Source of the DNA: JANOAR01 sp031411235 | GTDB lineage: Bacteria; Verrucomicrobiota; Verrucomicrobiia; Verrucomicrobiales; Verrucomicrobiaceae | Direction of reading: 5' to 3' | DNA: 64,000 nucleotides | Assembly: GCA_031411235.1 (NCBI GenBank) | Contig: JANOAR010000151.1 | Coordinates: 5,011-69,010, forward strand | In this document: positions 1 through 9,719 of the stretch, piece by piece | How the letters are laid out: each line of letters starts with the position of its first letter | Position numbering within the stretch: the stretch's first letter is position 1 | Translations under genes and position numbers: made by a program | Notes under the pieces: generated by a model | Databases searched by the model: none | What the model was told of the DNA's origin: nothing | Seen by the model: only the letters and a program-made list of their open reading frames with translations

Positions 1-2
1 CG

Positions 3-713
3 GGCAAGCCCTCGGCGAGTGGCAAGGTTGTGCTTATCTCCATCAGCATGTCGAATGCCACGCAAGAGTTTTCCTACTTCAAGCGCATCGCTGATGAGGA
101 TGCTCGGAAATCAAAGCTGCTGACGATTGTGGATTGTGCGCAAGGTGGGCAGACGATGGCGGCCTGGGCACCCGCAGAGGCTCGCCCGTGGCAGGAGGCG
201 ATGCGGCGCATTGAGGCTGCTGGAGTGACGCCTGAGCAGGTGCAGGTGGCTTGGATCAAGCTGGCGAATGCAGGCCCCTCGGGTTCGAAAGTGGAACATC
301 TCGCCAAGCTCGAAGCCGACACCAGCGCGGTGTTACAGAACGCAAAAAAGCGTTTTCCCAATCTGCGCCTCGCTTATTTGGGCAGTCGTATTTGGGGTGG
401 AAACGCGACCACGGCGCTGAATCCTGAACCGTATGCGTATGAAGGTGCATTCGCGGTGCGGCATCTGATTCAACAGCAGATGAGTGGTGATGAATCGCTC
501 GTGCTGAGCAAGGTGCCACTGCTGCTCTGGGGGCCTTATATTTGGGCCGAAGGGGAGAAGGGCCGCAAGCTGGATACTCTTGCGTATGGCAAAGACGACT
601 TCGGCGGAGACGGTGTGCATCCCAGCGACAGTGGCCGCGAAAAGGTGGCGAAGCAGTTGCTGGAATTTTTCGCCACGAATACTCTCGCCAAGGGCTGGTT
701 TTCTAAACCTTGA
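3..713 (+). CDS. SGNH/GDSL-type hydrolase, 5' end cut by window edge
   Basis: The reading frame is open from base 3, so the N-terminus lies outside the window; at least 236 residues remain. The fragment begins with a beta-strand followed by SISMSN, which fits block I of an SGNH hydrolase with Ser as nucleophile. It ends with GDGVHPSDSG, the block V Asp-x-x-His pattern. The middle (PEQVQVAWIKLANAG) fits the block II/III region. The family hydrolyses esters (acetyl, acyl or carbohydrate esters); the substrate cannot be read from the sequence. It converges with the next gene. A GTG at 30 could be read as a start, but the upstream codons continue the conserved strand, so truncation is preferred. 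Confidence 0.75.
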   Translation, partial: GKPSASGKVVLISISMSNATQEFSYFKRIADEDARKSKLLTIVDCAQGGQTMAAWAPAEARPWQEAMRRIEAAGVTPEQVQVAWIKLANAGPSGSKVEHLAKLEADTSAVLQNAKKRFPNLRLAYLGSRIWGGNATTALNPEPYAYEGAFAVRHLIQQQMSGDESLVLSKVPLLLWGPYIWAEGEKGRKLDTLAYGKDDFGGDGVHPSDSGREKVAKQLLEFFATNTLAKGWFSKP

Positions 714-745
714 CCATGCAGTGAGAGATTCTCACGGTGTGCTGT

Positions 746-1654
746 TTACAACCCTGGCGGGCGCTCGCTGAGGGAGCGTGCTTTCTTTTGCGTGGCTTCT
801 TTGGAGTTGGGATCCATGAGCTGGCCGCCCTGGGCGACGACGCCGTTGGTGGGGGTGCGAAAGAGTTGGGGGCGGCTGTTGTCGAGTTCTTTAAAGATGG
901 TCTTGGACTTCATGTGGCCATCGGGCTCGATGATGGCATAGACGTAAATTTTGGGTCCTGCGAGAAAGAGGGCGTGCAGGAAGTTGCTGCCATCGAGGGT
1001 TAGTTGCGGATCGCGGGCGAGCGAGATGGGCGCGATCTGGTAGGTGGCCAGATTCTCATGGGTTTTCACATCTCTCATGCGCATGTAGAGGTAGCTGTGC
1101 TCATTGTCGCGGACGACGAGGGGTTCATAGGCGCGGGTGCGTCCGGCTTCAGGATAACCAGCGGGTACGCCGATGACGAGGGGCTCGCCATAGGGCTTTT
1201 GGTCGTTGACGACGAAACGAACGCGATTGGATTCAAAGAACTCAGCCGTGGGGGGATGGTAGGCGCTGGCTTTGATGGAGTAGGTGCCGAGTTGATTGGC
1301 TGGGTAGGCATCGATGATGTGAATTTTGCGCGTGATGGCCTCACCTGCTTTGAAGATGGGAGCGTCTTTGGCGGGTAGCGTGAGCGGGGGAAATTCGCGG
1401 CCCGTGGAGTCTGTGATGTCAAAGGTGAGCCAATTTCTACTGCCCGCAGAGGCTCCGAGGATGACGTCGGCTCCCGAGCGATTGGTGACGGTGACGGTGG
1501 CGAGCATAGACTCCTGGTCGATGTAGTTCACCTTGTCCATTTGCAGAGCGACGAGGAACTGTGCCCGAAGGCCATGGGGAAGCAGGCAGAGAGCCAGGAG
1601 GGCTAGGCTGGCAAAACGAGTGAAGATGGGGCGTAGCGTGTGGTGAGGTCTCAT
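746..1654 (-). CDS. secreted protein of unknown function with Ig-like fold region
   Basis: 302 residues. Residues 1-31 form a signal peptide (basic start, LALLALCLL core, cleavage near LRAQ), so the product is exported. The first half has beta-rich text typical of an immunoglobulin-like intracellular-proteinase-inhibitor or CARDB module (VTVTNRSGADVIL). The second half is beta-rich without a recognisable catalytic motif. It ends in a Lys/Arg/Ser-rich tail. I do not recognise a named family. It sits alone between convergent and divergent neighbours, so the context gives no role. Confidence 0.6.
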   Translation of the reverse strand: MRPHHTLRPIFTRFASLALLALCLLPHGLRAQFLVALQMDKVNYIDQESMLATVTVTNRSGADVILGASAGSRNWLTFDITDSTGREFPPLTLPAKDAPIFKAGEAITRKIHIIDAYPANQLGTYSIKASAYHPPTAEFFESNRVRFVVNDQKPYGEPLVIGVPAGYPEAGRTRAYEPLVVRDNEHSYLYMRMRDVKTHENLATYQIAPISLARDPQLTLDGSNFLHALFLAGPKIYVYAIIEPDGHMKSKTIFKELDNSRPQLFRTPTNGVVAQGGQLMDPNSKEATQKKARSLSERPPGL

Positions 1655-1823
1655 GGGCAGCGAATAGACGAGGGAGAGACTAGCGTCACTCGGACGAAAC
1701 GAGAAGCTCGAAATAGACCCATTTCACGGCAGCCGCGAGGCGAGAAGGCGGTGGAATTTGGCTGACAAGGTGAGGGGCGATGGTCAGTATGTGGCCTAGA
1801 CTCTTCAATATTTGCTCATCCTT

Positions 1824-2066
1824 ATGTCCGCCAATGCTCTGCTTATCGCTTTTTGTCTCAGTTGGATTTTTCTGTGTGGTCGCATGTGGTGGACGATGGA
1901 TCGGAGGAACGTCTGGCAGCGCCATGCCGTGGCAGTGGCGGCGGGCCTAGGCGCTGGGATTTTTTACCTTGTGGGGAGTGTGTTGATCTCAGCCAATGCG
2001 GCGCGTGCTAAGGCCGTGCCAGTCGAGCCGACCAGTGAGTCGATTCACATCCAGACGCGGCCTTGA
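1824..2066 (+). CDS. small predicted two-helix membrane protein
   Basis: 80 residues from the ATG at 1824 (a TTG at 1812 would add four residues). It has two hydrophobic segments, about residues 3-20 and 34-56, separated by a basic loop (MDRRNVWQRH), then a polar tail. That pattern fits a small inner-membrane protein. No family is recognised and no clear ribosome binding site precedes it. It could be spurious; the clean helix-loop-helix pattern is the only support. Confidence 0.4.
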   Translation: MSANALLIAFCLSWIFLCGRMWWTMDRRNVWQRHAVAVAAGLGAGIFYLVGSVLISANAARAKAVPVEPTSESIHIQTRP

Positions 2067-2076
2067 ATGAGGGCTG

Positions 2077-2793
2077 CTACTTGCTGGGCTCGTTTTGAAT
2101 GCCCATGGTGTCGATGTAGTGGGCTTCCATCAGCGAATCGAGGTAGGAAGCATTGTCGGCTGGTTTGAAGATGACTTGAGCTTTGGCTAGCCACTCGTTG
2201 CCTACTTTTTCGTTCTTCTTTTGCAGCTCGATTACTGCCTTGCTGAAGTAGTAAGCGGGGGTGTCGTCCATGAAGGAAAAGCTATCCTTTGCGAGCTTCT
2301 CGGCAGCTTCAAATTTATCCTGCTTAATCTGGCAGACGACGACCTTGAAGGTGATGAAGTGCCGCACGGCGAGCGGCAGTTTGGGGTAGTCGGTGAGGAC
2401 TTTGGTAAAGCCCTTTTCTGCGTCGGCAAAGGAGCCCACGACGAAGTCCACTTCGGAGAGATTGAAGTGTGGCGGCATCAGGGTGGGATCGAGTTCGCGG
2501 GCCTTGCGAAACTGCTCGCGTGCCTTGTCGGCATCGCGCAACTGCGAGCTGAGCAGCATTGAGCCGCGAATATTGAAAACATCGGGACTGGTGGGGCGGA
2601 GTTTTTCGGCTTCATCGAGTTTCGCAAAGGCGTCTGTGTAGCGCTTGCGAGCTTGTAGGACTTGCACTTCCTGGATCAAAGCGGTGAACTTTGCTTGGTC
2701 TTCTGCGGGCTTGCTGGGTGCCGCTTCGGGGGTCTGTGCCGTGCAGGTTAGAGAGCAAAAAAGGGCTAGCAGAGCGATGCCGCCAACGCGCAT
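2077..2793 (-). CDS. secreted TPR-repeat protein
   Basis: 238 residues when started at the ATG at 2793, which begins a clean signal peptide (MRVGGIALLALFCSLTCTAQ). Upstream in-frame starts exist but would add a non-signal leader. After a Pro/Ala/Lys linker come three to four tetratricopeptide repeats (for example AFAKLDEAEKLRPTSPDVFN and the AREQFRKARELDP unit). TPRs form helical scaffolds for protein-protein contacts, and the product probably acts in the periplasm. The next gene reads away from it. Confidence 0.65.
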   Translation of the reverse strand: MRVGGIALLALFCSLTCTAQTPEAAPSKPAEDQAKFTALIQEVQVLQARKRYTDAFAKLDEAEKLRPTSPDVFNIRGSMLLSSQLRDADKAREQFRKARELDPTLMPPHFNLSEVDFVVGSFADAEKGFTKVLTDYPKLPLAVRHFITFKVVVCQIKQDKFEAAEKLAKDSFSFMDDTPAYYFSKAVIELQKKNEKVGNEWLAKAQVIFKPADNASYLDSLMEAHYIDTMGIQNEPSK

Positions 2794-2940
2794 GTATAGT
2801 TGGACTGAGGGGTGATGGGCCGGGAACATAGTGGCGATGCTAGACGAACGATAACCAAGAGGCAAGCACGGCGGAAGGCTGCAAAAAAGCACGACAAAGG
2901 GCTGCTAAGTCGAGCATTGAAAGGCCGTTGTAATCCGTCC

Positions 2941-4287
2941 ATGCACTACTCCAGCCGCTTTATTTTACTTCTTGCCTGCGCCTCCACTTTCACTTGGGCC
3001 AAGGAGCTGCCTGTGGCCGATAGTGAGGCGTTTCATGTCGCAGTGCAGGCTGCGCAGCCGGGCGATGTTATCGTTATGCGCGAAGGCGAATGGAAGGATG
3101 CCAAGCTAAAGTTTTCGGCCAAAGGAACGGTGCAACAACCCATCGTCGTGAGGGCAGCAGTAGCGGGAAAAACGATATTCACGGGGGCTTCCAGCCTGGG
3201 TTTTGGCGGCGAATACCTCAGTGTCGAAGGGCTAGCGTTTCACAATCCAAGCGAGGCTAATAGTGAGGTGCTGGAGTTCCGTGAGAACTCTAAAAAACTA
3301 GCCTCCCATTGCTGCGTGCGCGATTGCACGGTGACGGATGACCGCCCTGCTGCGAGTGGTGCGAAAGAAGCAAAATGGTGCTCGATCTATGGCGAGCAAA
3401 ACATCGTCGAGCGCTGCCATTTTGAAGGTAAAACGACGCGTGGAACCACGCTGGTCGTCTGGTTGGCCGAGGGACTCCATGCGCAGCATATTTTGCGCGA
3501 TTGCTACTTTGGCCCGCGTGGCAAGTTGGGCAAAAATGGTGGCGAAACCATTCGCTTGGGAGATAGCAACACCGCCCACTTGAATGCTCATATCGAAGTG
3601 AGTGGCAACCTCTTCTACCAGTGCAATGGCGAGGGCGAAATCATCTCGGTGAAGAGCAATGAGAACAAGCTCACTGGCAATACTTTTCTCGAATGCGAAG
3701 GGGCGTTGACGTTGCGGCATTCGCATCGCAGTGAGGTCTCTCGGAATTTTTTTATAGGCAATCACAAGCCCCTCACGGGCGGCGTTCGCATCATCGGTGA
3801 GGATCACCAGATCACGCACAACCATTTGCAGGATCTCGGGGGCGATGAGTATCGCAGTGGGTTCTGTTTTATGAATGCGCTACCCGACTCCCCCGCGAAT
3901 GGCTACTACCCTGTGAAGCGCGTCCGCCTCGCCCACAACACGCTCATTGGCTGCAAACAATCTATCTGCATCGGCATGGCCCATGATGAAAAATGCACGC
4001 TGGTGCCACTGGATTGTGTGATGGTGGACAACCTCATCGTGAGCCCCGAGCGCACGCTCATCAACATCATGGCACAGGTCACAGGTTGGAGTTGGTCGGG
4101 GAACGTGATGCTGGGCAAAGCCCTTGGCATGGAGGCTATTGCAGCGAGCAGTGCCGATCCTGAGCTAAAGAAAGACGCAGACGGTGTGTGGCGAAAGTCG
4201 AGCGCAAGCCCTACGGCTGGCGCTGATTTGAGCAAGGCCAAACCGCTGACTCGGGCAACGACAGGGCCGCGTTGGAGCCGTGGCTAA
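2941..4287 (+). CDS. polysaccharide lyase family 6 (alginate lyase / chondroitinase-B type)
   Basis: 448 residues from the ATG at 2941, which opens a signal peptide ending near FTWAKE. An upstream in-frame start at 2812 would bury the signal peptide and overlap the neighbour's promoter. The parallel beta-helix signature NGGETIRLG lies at about residues 199-207. A Lys in SVKSNENK (about 238) and the Arg of LRHS (about 259) match the Bronsted base/acid pair of PL6 in identity and spacing. The enzyme cleaves uronate-containing polysaccharides by Ca2+-assisted beta-elimination, outside the cytoplasm. Whether it prefers alginate or a glycosaminoglycan cannot be settled here. Confidence 0.85.
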   Translation: MHYSSRFILLLACASTFTWAKELPVADSEAFHVAVQAAQPGDVIVMREGEWKDAKLKFSAKGTVQQPIVVRAAVAGKTIFTGASSLGFGGEYLSVEGLAFHNPSEANSEVLEFRENSKKLASHCCVRDCTVTDDRPAASGAKEAKWCSIYGEQNIVERCHFEGKTTRGTTLVVWLAEGLHAQHILRDCYFGPRGKLGKNGGETIRLGDSNTAHLNAHIEVSGNLFYQCNGEGEIISVKSNENKLTGNTFLECEGALTLRHSHRSEVSRNFFIGNHKPLTGGVRIIGEDHQITHNHLQDLGGDEYRSGFCFMNALPDSPANGYYPVKRVRLAHNTLIGCKQSICIGMAHDEKCTLVPLDCVMVDNLIVSPERTLINIMAQVTGWSWSGNVMLGKALGMEAIAASSADPELKKDADGVWRKSSASPTAGADLSKAKPLTRATTGPRWSRG

Positions 4288-4301
4288 GTTGCCCCGAATG
4301 T

Positions 4302-6248
4302 TTAACTCTCGAAGTACGTGTAGCCGCGCAATCCTGCCTCAAAGGCATTCATGATTTCACGGCGCTCGGTCGCGGTGATGCGCTTCGAGGACACGGCATT
4401 CTCGGCTAGATTGCGGAAGCGTGTGACCATGTCCTTCGTGTCGTATTCCACATAGGACAACACTTCGGCCACGCTGTCGCCTTCCTGCTCGCGGCGGTAC
4501 TTGAGCTGGCCTTTGGCATCCAGGCTCACGCTGACGACGTTGGTGTCGCCGAGCAGATTGTGCAGGTCGCCGAGGGTCTCCTGATACGCACCGACGAGGA
4601 AGACGCCGAGCATGTAGTCTTCGGTGTCCAGCTTCACATCGTGCAACGGCAGGCTCTCGTGCATCTCACCGCTGTGCGCGAAGTGGCAGATTTTGCCGTC
4701 GCTGTCGCAGGTGATGTCGCTTAGCACGACGTTGCGCGTGGGCTTTTCCGTGAGGCGATGAATTGGCATGACGGGGAAGATTTGCTCGATGGCCCATAAG
4801 TCAGGCAGACTCTGGAACACGCTGAAATTGGCGTAGTAGTAGTCGGTGAGCACAGCGGTCACGCGCGTCATCTGCGAGGCGTCGATGCCCACAGCTTCCA
4901 TCTTGGTGCTGACCCAGTTCAGGATTTCCCCGTATAACTCTTCGCCCTGGGCGCGCTCACGGAGCTTCACTTTGCCATAGCTGAACTCGCTGCGCACCTT
5001 GTCGCGGTAGTACACCGCGTCGTTGTAGATCTCTTGCAGGCGCTCGCGGGTGAGCTTGGGCGTGGTCTTCTTCGTGTCCTCGCGCAGGTCGAAAAGATTG
5101 CGCAGCAGCGGTGATGCATCGTCATCGACAACGGCTGGGCCATTGCCTTCGAAGCGGTTCACATCGAGCACGTTGATCACCAGCACGGAGTAATAGGCGA
5201 CGATGGCTCGGCCCGATTCGGTGATGAGATCGGGGTGGGGGACACCGGCTTCATCGGTGATCTCGGCAATGGCTTCGATGACGTCGGCGCAGTACTCCTT
5301 GGTGCCGTAGTTGCTGCTGCTGACGCTTTCATTTTTAAAGCCGTCGTAGCTGATGGCGAGACCACCGCCCATATCGAGAATGCCCATGCGCGCGCCCTCT
5401 TGGACGAGGCCGACATAGACGCGTGCGGCCTCTGTGGCGGCGCTGCGAATGGCGCGAATGTTGGGTATTTGCGAGCCCTGATGGTAGTGCAACATGCGCA
5501 GGCAATCCAACATGCCCTCCTCGCGCAGGGTATCGACCACGCGCATGACCTGGCTGACATTCAAGCCGAAGACACTGCTATCGCCGCCGCTGCCCGCCCA
5601 GTGGCCGGCACTCTCGGTGCTGAGGCGGAAGCGCACGCCGAGCGTGGGCCGCACGCCCATCTTTTTGCAGCGTTGCAAGATCAAATCCAACTCGCTGGGC
5701 ATCTCCAAAACCAGGATGACTTGCAGCCCCATTTTTTGCGCATAGAGCGCGAGGTCGATGAATTCCTCATCCTTGTAGCCATTGCAGACGATGTAGGCCT
5801 CCGGGTCGTGCATGTAGGCCAGCGCGGCGATCAACTCGGGCTTGCTGCCTGCTTCCAGGCCGTAGTGATACTTGCGCCCGTAGCGGGTGATCTCTTCGAT
5901 GACTTCCTGCTGCTGATTGACCTTGATGGGATAGACGCCGCGATAGCTGCCCTGATACTTGGCCTCGCGGATGGCGCTGGCGAAGCCCTCGTTCAACTCG
6001 TCGATGCGCCAGCGCAGCAGATCGCCGAAGCGAATCAGCACCGGCATCTGCGTGCCGCGATCGCGCAGGCCTTTGATGATCTGCGCCAGCGAGATGGGCT
6101 TGGTCTTGGTGCCATCCTTCAGGTTGACCACCACTTCGCCCTTGTTCGAGATGTCGAAGTAACCATGTCCCCACTCGCGGATGCCATACATCTCGGCGCT
6201 CTTGTCGATGTTCCAGGCGGGGGCTTTGACAGGGGTCTTCTTCTCCAT
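4302..6248 (-). CDS. speA: biosynthetic arginine decarboxylase
   Basis: 648 residues, close to the usual 630-660 of SpeA. The PLP-binding lysine is in GVYPIKVNQQ (about residue 109). The alanine-racemase-like barrel continues with the glycine-rich phosphate loop region (ILDMGGGLAISYDG). The C-terminal beta domain carries the SDITCDSDG motif with the conserved cysteine and aspartate that complete the active site across the dimer. It converts arginine to agmatine, the first step of the ADC route to putrescine and spermidine, in the cytoplasm. It is monocistronic here, converging with the PL6 gene, and the ATG at 6248 fits the family N-terminus. Confidence 0.95.
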   Translation of the reverse strand: MEKKTPVKAPAWNIDKSAEMYGIREWGHGYFDISNKGEVVVNLKDGTKTKPISLAQIIKGLRDRGTQMPVLIRFGDLLRWRIDELNEGFASAIREAKYQGSYRGVYPIKVNQQQEVIEEITRYGRKYHYGLEAGSKPELIAALAYMHDPEAYIVCNGYKDEEFIDLALYAQKMGLQVILVLEMPSELDLILQRCKKMGVRPTLGVRFRLSTESAGHWAGSGGDSSVFGLNVSQVMRVVDTLREEGMLDCLRMLHYHQGSQIPNIRAIRSAATEAARVYVGLVQEGARMGILDMGGGLAISYDGFKNESVSSSNYGTKEYCADVIEAIAEITDEAGVPHPDLITESGRAIVAYYSVLVINVLDVNRFEGNGPAVVDDDASPLLRNLFDLREDTKKTTPKLTRERLQEIYNDAVYYRDKVRSEFSYGKVKLRERAQGEELYGEILNWVSTKMEAVGIDASQMTRVTAVLTDYYYANFSVFQSLPDLWAIEQIFPVMPIHRLTEKPTRNVVLSDITCDSDGKICHFAHSGEMHESLPLHDVKLDTEDYMLGVFLVGAYQETLGDLHNLLGDTNVVSVSLDAKGQLKYRREQEGDSVAEVLSYVEYDTKDMVTRFRNLAENAVSSKRITATERREIMNAFEAGLRGYTYFES

Positions 6249-6412
6249 TTCTCGGTGGTTGGGCTAGGGGGTTAGTCGCAGTTTGCGGGGGGCGAGTATG
6301 GGGGCATTCTCGCAGATGAAAAGGGCGATTGTGGGTCGAGATTACGGATGTCAACATTCCCGACAGAGATGAGCAACGAGGGTGATGAGGGCACGGCGAA
6401 TTTGTCTTCGAG

Positions 6413-6446
6413 CAAAAAAACTGCGAGCCCCTCACGAGGCTCGCAG
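6413..6446 (-). terminator. rho-independent terminator of the Calx-beta protein gene
   Basis: Read on the minus strand, a 9-bp perfect stem (CTGCGAGCC paired with GGCTCGCAG, 8-base loop) is followed directly by a run of T. It lies about 35 bases after the stop codon of the large secreted protein gene. Stem and T-tract are seen directly. Confidence 0.9.
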
Positions 6447-6479
6447 CATCATTCTGGTTATCTTGCTAAACCAAAGCGC

Positions 6480-9400
6480 TTAGTTGTGATCCAAGCTCAC
6501 ATGGCCGCTTTCGCCGAGGCCATTGATGACCTTGGGCGCAACGGTGAGGAAGTGTCCCCAGCCGCCAGCATTGCTGCCTTTTTGCACGATGATCGCTTTG
6601 AAGGCGGTCTTCGTGGTGCTGTTGTGGTTAAAGAATGTCGTCGGTGCGCCGCCGATGATGCCGGTGGCGGGAGCGAGAATGACCCCAAGGCTGGTGCCTG
6701 TGAGGGTGACGGCATTGGCGGCGGAGATGTTGAAGTTGTATGACTGGAGGCTGCTAAGCAGGCCATCGCTGAACTCAACATTCGTGTTGGGCGAAACAAC
6801 GCCGGTTAGGCCGGGGAACACGCTGGTGTTTGGGACGACGTTATACTCGGAACCCTTGAGGTCGGTGAGCAGACCTTCGGGCCAGCCATATGGGTAGTGC
6901 TGCACGTCCTGATACGGACGGAACCAAAAGAGACCCGTGCCGCTGACTTCCACAAACGTGGTGCGCGTGACAGCGACTTCGCCGCCGATGCTGCCGCCTT
7001 TGTTGGCGTAAAGCTGCGCGAACAAGATGGTTTTGTTGGTGGCGCTGAGCTTGCCGCTGGAGGTGAATGCTGTGCCGTCACCGAGGACGCCGCTACAAGT
7101 CACATCGCCGCTCTTGGAGACGGTGATGGTGGTGTAGCCGTCGCCTTGGGGGAACTCGGAGTCTGCCAGACTGATGCCCGCGAGCGAGGCCGTCGCTGCG
7201 AGACGCGCAGGCAGCACGGCGGTGTAGTAGCCGCTGGTGCCAGCCTTGTTCAGCAGGTTCGCTGCGACTGGCGCTGTGGTCGAGTAGGCGGCGCGATCCG
7301 CAATGAAGTCGGACTGCGCGGCGGTGGTGCCACGGAACAGTTCCTTCAACGTGCCGCCGATTTTCTTGGTGCCCGTGTTGAGCGTCATCGCGAGCACGTA
7401 GGGTGCTTTGTTGGTGCGAGGGATGCTGAGGGTGGTGGTGCGAGTGGTGCCGAACTTGGCCACACCTGCATTGTCGAACACGCCTTTGATCGGGGTGGCA
7501 AAGGTGACACCGTCGATCTTCACCGTGCCTGTGAAGGCTCCTGCGGTGCCCGTCTGGACGACCGTAATGCAACCGTTGGTGCTGTTGCTGGCGGTGGTGC
7601 CGCTGTGCGCTGTGACGAGGCCGCTGTAGCTGCCTGCGACGTTGCTGGTGGCGAGGAAGGGATTCGCCACAAAGGTCGCGGTGATGATAGGCGTCGTGGC
7701 AAGGGCGCTGGTGAAGACGAAGCTCAGCTTCACCACCTCAGTCGCGGGTGCGGTGAGGCCAGCACCTGCCCAGAGGCTGAAAGCTTGGTTGGCTCCTGGC
7801 ACAGCCGTCAGCGTGTAAGTCTTGCCGACTTCATAAACGGCACCTGTGAGTCTGCCCGTCACCGTGCCCGCGCCGACGACGTTTACCGTCAGGGCGCTGT
7901 TGATTTTATAAGTGAAGTTGCGCGTCACGGTCGTGCTGTTGTTGCGGAAGTCGGTCGCCTTGGCCATGATCGTGGTGAGTCCGCCTGCGGGGGTGATGTT
8001 GTTGATCGACCAGGACGCACCGGAGGGTGTGGTGGAAGCCCACGTCGTGCCGCCATCGACAGAGACTTCTACGGTGGCGATGCCTTTGTTGTCGGACGCT
8101 GTGCCAGCAACGGTGATCGAGCCACCAGCGGTGCCAGTGATGACCGCATTCAACGCGGGGCTGGTGAGTGCGATGGTAGGGGCAACGGCGTCGGTGGCGA
8201 GGATGTTCACGGTGGAGGTGAGCAACGATGTATCGGAGTTGAGCGAAGCACCCGAACCTGGAGTGGAGAGCGTGACCGTGAACTGCTTGTTCGCCTGTGC
8301 GGCAGTGGGCTGGCTGAGGGTGATCGCCACGTTCACGGAGTTGATGTTCGCTGGGATGTTCACGACTTGATTCGTGATCCCAGTGAAGTCCGTGCCTGCG
8401 ACGGCAGTGCCGTTCACCGTGCTGAGTTGCACGGTGGTCGCAGAGCTGCCTGTGGTGCGGGTGACGGTAACGTTGACGCTCGCGTCTTCCTGATTGGCAC
8501 TGTAGCTCAGAGCGCTCAATTGCAGCGTGCTGGGCGCTTCAGTGATGGTGCCAGTGGCGGTGGCTTGCGAACCGAGAGTTGTGCCACCCGTGTTGCCTCC
8601 GAGCGAGACCGTGAAGGAACGACTGCCCTGATCGCCGCTGCGATTGGCGATGGTGATGTCCACCGTTTTGCTGGTCTCTGTGGCGGCGAATGTCACTGGC
8701 TGGCTGGTGAGCGCGGTGTAGTCCATATCTGCCGCAGCGGTGCCATCGGCGGTGCTGAGGGTGAGTGAGGTCGCGGTCGAGGTGTCGCCTGTGCGAGTCA
8801 CCGTCACGCTGAGCACACCACCGACATTGTTCTCAGCCGCGCTAAAGGTAGCGCCGGAGAACTGCACGACATTCACACCGATCGCTGCGGCGGGAATGAA
8901 GAGGAGGTTGCCTGTGCTCTCCAAAACCATGCGTCCCACGAAGGTGCTTAGCGCAGGGCTAGCACCCGAGGCCAGAGGCGCGACCTTGAATAGATCAAGG
9001 TACTGCGAGGGGTTGCCTTCGATGGTCGGATTCCAGGTGGAGAAGCTGATGATGCTGCTGTCCGGCTGGAATGACGACCAACTATTGCTGTCCGACTTGG
9101 TCATGGTGCGTGCTATGGCCGAGGCATTGGTTGCCGCCGTACCAAAGTTGAAACCTGAGCGTGCGGATTCAACCAGCGTGGTGCTGGTGCTCTGGCTGCC
9201 ACCGTAGCGACGATCCCAAGCGGTCGCCGTGACGCCGTTGGTAGGTTCGACTCGGGTAGCGTAGAGTGTGCCCGTTGCTTCGCCGCCGATGGAAACGAAG
9301 TTGCCATTGGCACCTGCGACGCCCCAGAATAGATCGGTGCGGCTATGCCAAGTGGCACCGTAGAACGATGCGCTGGAGAGGTCAGTTGCCACGCCAGAGA

Positions 9401-9617
9401 GTGGAATGGACTGCACGGTGGAGGCGGTGAGAAACGCGGACACAGGCCCGAGATCCACCACATAGTTTTTGCTTGAGCCTGCTCCGGCGGAGGCGCGGAA
9501 GCCTAGCAGCAGTTCCCCGTTATCGGAAACCGCCTGTCCCCTCGCAGGGGCTGTGCTGAGGCCTAGCGCAGCGATCGCTAGCAAGGCCATTTGTTGAATA
9601 AGTCGTGTAAATTTCAT
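6480..9617 (-). CDS. large secreted Calx-beta / Ig-like repeat protein
   Basis: 1045 residues with a signal peptide (about 1-28, ending ARGQA). Residues about 30-245 form a verrucomicrobial N-terminal region (ELLLGFRASAG, NYVVDLGP). Two Calx-beta modules follow at about 250-365 and 365-475, each with a DGTA or NGTA turn and a D(Y/F)T strand. Next are a bacterial Ig-like domain (about 478-570, VEVSVDGGTTW) and an InlB-B/Big-like repeat (about 575-650, YTLTAVPGANQAFSLW). The beta-rich C-terminal 390 residues are of unknown function. No catalytic motif, PEP-CTERM tail or type IX sorting tail is visible. The likely role is adhesive or structural at the cell surface. It is followed by a strong terminator. 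Confidence 0.8.
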   Translation of the reverse strand: MKFTRLIQQMALLAIAALGLSTAPARGQAVSDNGELLLGFRASAGAGSSKNYVVDLGPVSAFLTASTVQSIPLSGVATDLSSASFYGATWHSRTDLFWGVAGANGNFVSIGGEATGTLYATRVEPTNGVTATAWDRRYGGSQSTSTTLVESARSGFNFGTAATNASAIARTMTKSDSNSWSSFQPDSSIISFSTWNPTIEGNPSQYLDLFKVAPLASGASPALSTFVGRMVLESTGNLLFIPAAAIGVNVVQFSGATFSAAENNVGGVLSVTVTRTGDTSTATSLTLSTADGTAAADMDYTALTSQPVTFAATETSKTVDITIANRSGDQGSRSFTVSLGGNTGGTTLGSQATATGTITEAPSTLQLSALSYSANQEDASVNVTVTRTTGSSATTVQLSTVNGTAVAGTDFTGITNQVVNIPANINSVNVAITLSQPTAAQANKQFTVTLSTPGSGASLNSDTSLLTSTVNILATDAVAPTIALTSPALNAVITGTAGGSITVAGTASDNKGIATVEVSVDGGTTWASTTPSGASWSINNITPAGGLTTIMAKATDFRNNSTTVTRNFTYKINSALTVNVVGAGTVTGRLTGAVYEVGKTYTLTAVPGANQAFSLWAGAGLTAPATEVVKLSFVFTSALATTPIITATFVANPFLATSNVAGSYSGLVTAHSGTTASNSTNGCITVVQTGTAGAFTGTVKIDGVTFATPIKGVFDNAGVAKFGTTRTTTLSIPRTNKAPYVLAMTLNTGTKKIGGTLKELFRGTTAAQSDFIADRAAYSTTAPVAANLLNKAGTSGYYTAVLPARLAATASLAGISLADSEFPQGDGYTTITVSKSGDVTCSGVLGDGTAFTSSGKLSATNKTILFAQLYANKGGSIGGEVAVTRTTFVEVSGTGLFWFRPYQDVQHYPYGWPEGLLTDLKGSEYNVVPNTSVFPGLTGVVSPNTNVEFSDGLLSSLQSYNFNISAANAVTLTGTSLGVILAPATGIIGGAPTTFFNHNSTTKTAFKAIIVQKGSNAGGWGHFLTVAPKVINGLGESGHVSLDHN

Positions 9618-9719
9618 TGGATATTTAAGTTGGAGATTGGGTTTTCTTGAGCAGCCGAAGCCATTGCTTGCGGCTTGAGTTCATGCGCTGCGGCCATAGG
9701 CAGCGATCCCGACTCCGTA

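Noticed and set aside
715..795. Hairpins between the first two genes as a terminator
   Set aside because: GTGAGA/TCTCAC has no following T-run, and the second stem lies inside the coding end of the neighbouring gene.
2812..2940. N-terminal extension of the PL6 lyase
   Set aside because: It would precede the signal peptide with 43 basic residues; the ATG at 2941 is the only start compatible with export.
5235..6275. 346-codon plus-strand open frame
   Set aside because: Antisense to speA; the Ala/Asp/Leu-rich text follows from reversed codons of a conserved enzyme.
6897..8768. 623-codon plus-strand open frame
   Set aside because: It lies fully antisense to the Calx-beta protein gene, has no start context or recognisable domain, and its Gly/Arg/Asp-rich composition is that of a shadow frame in GC-rich DNA.
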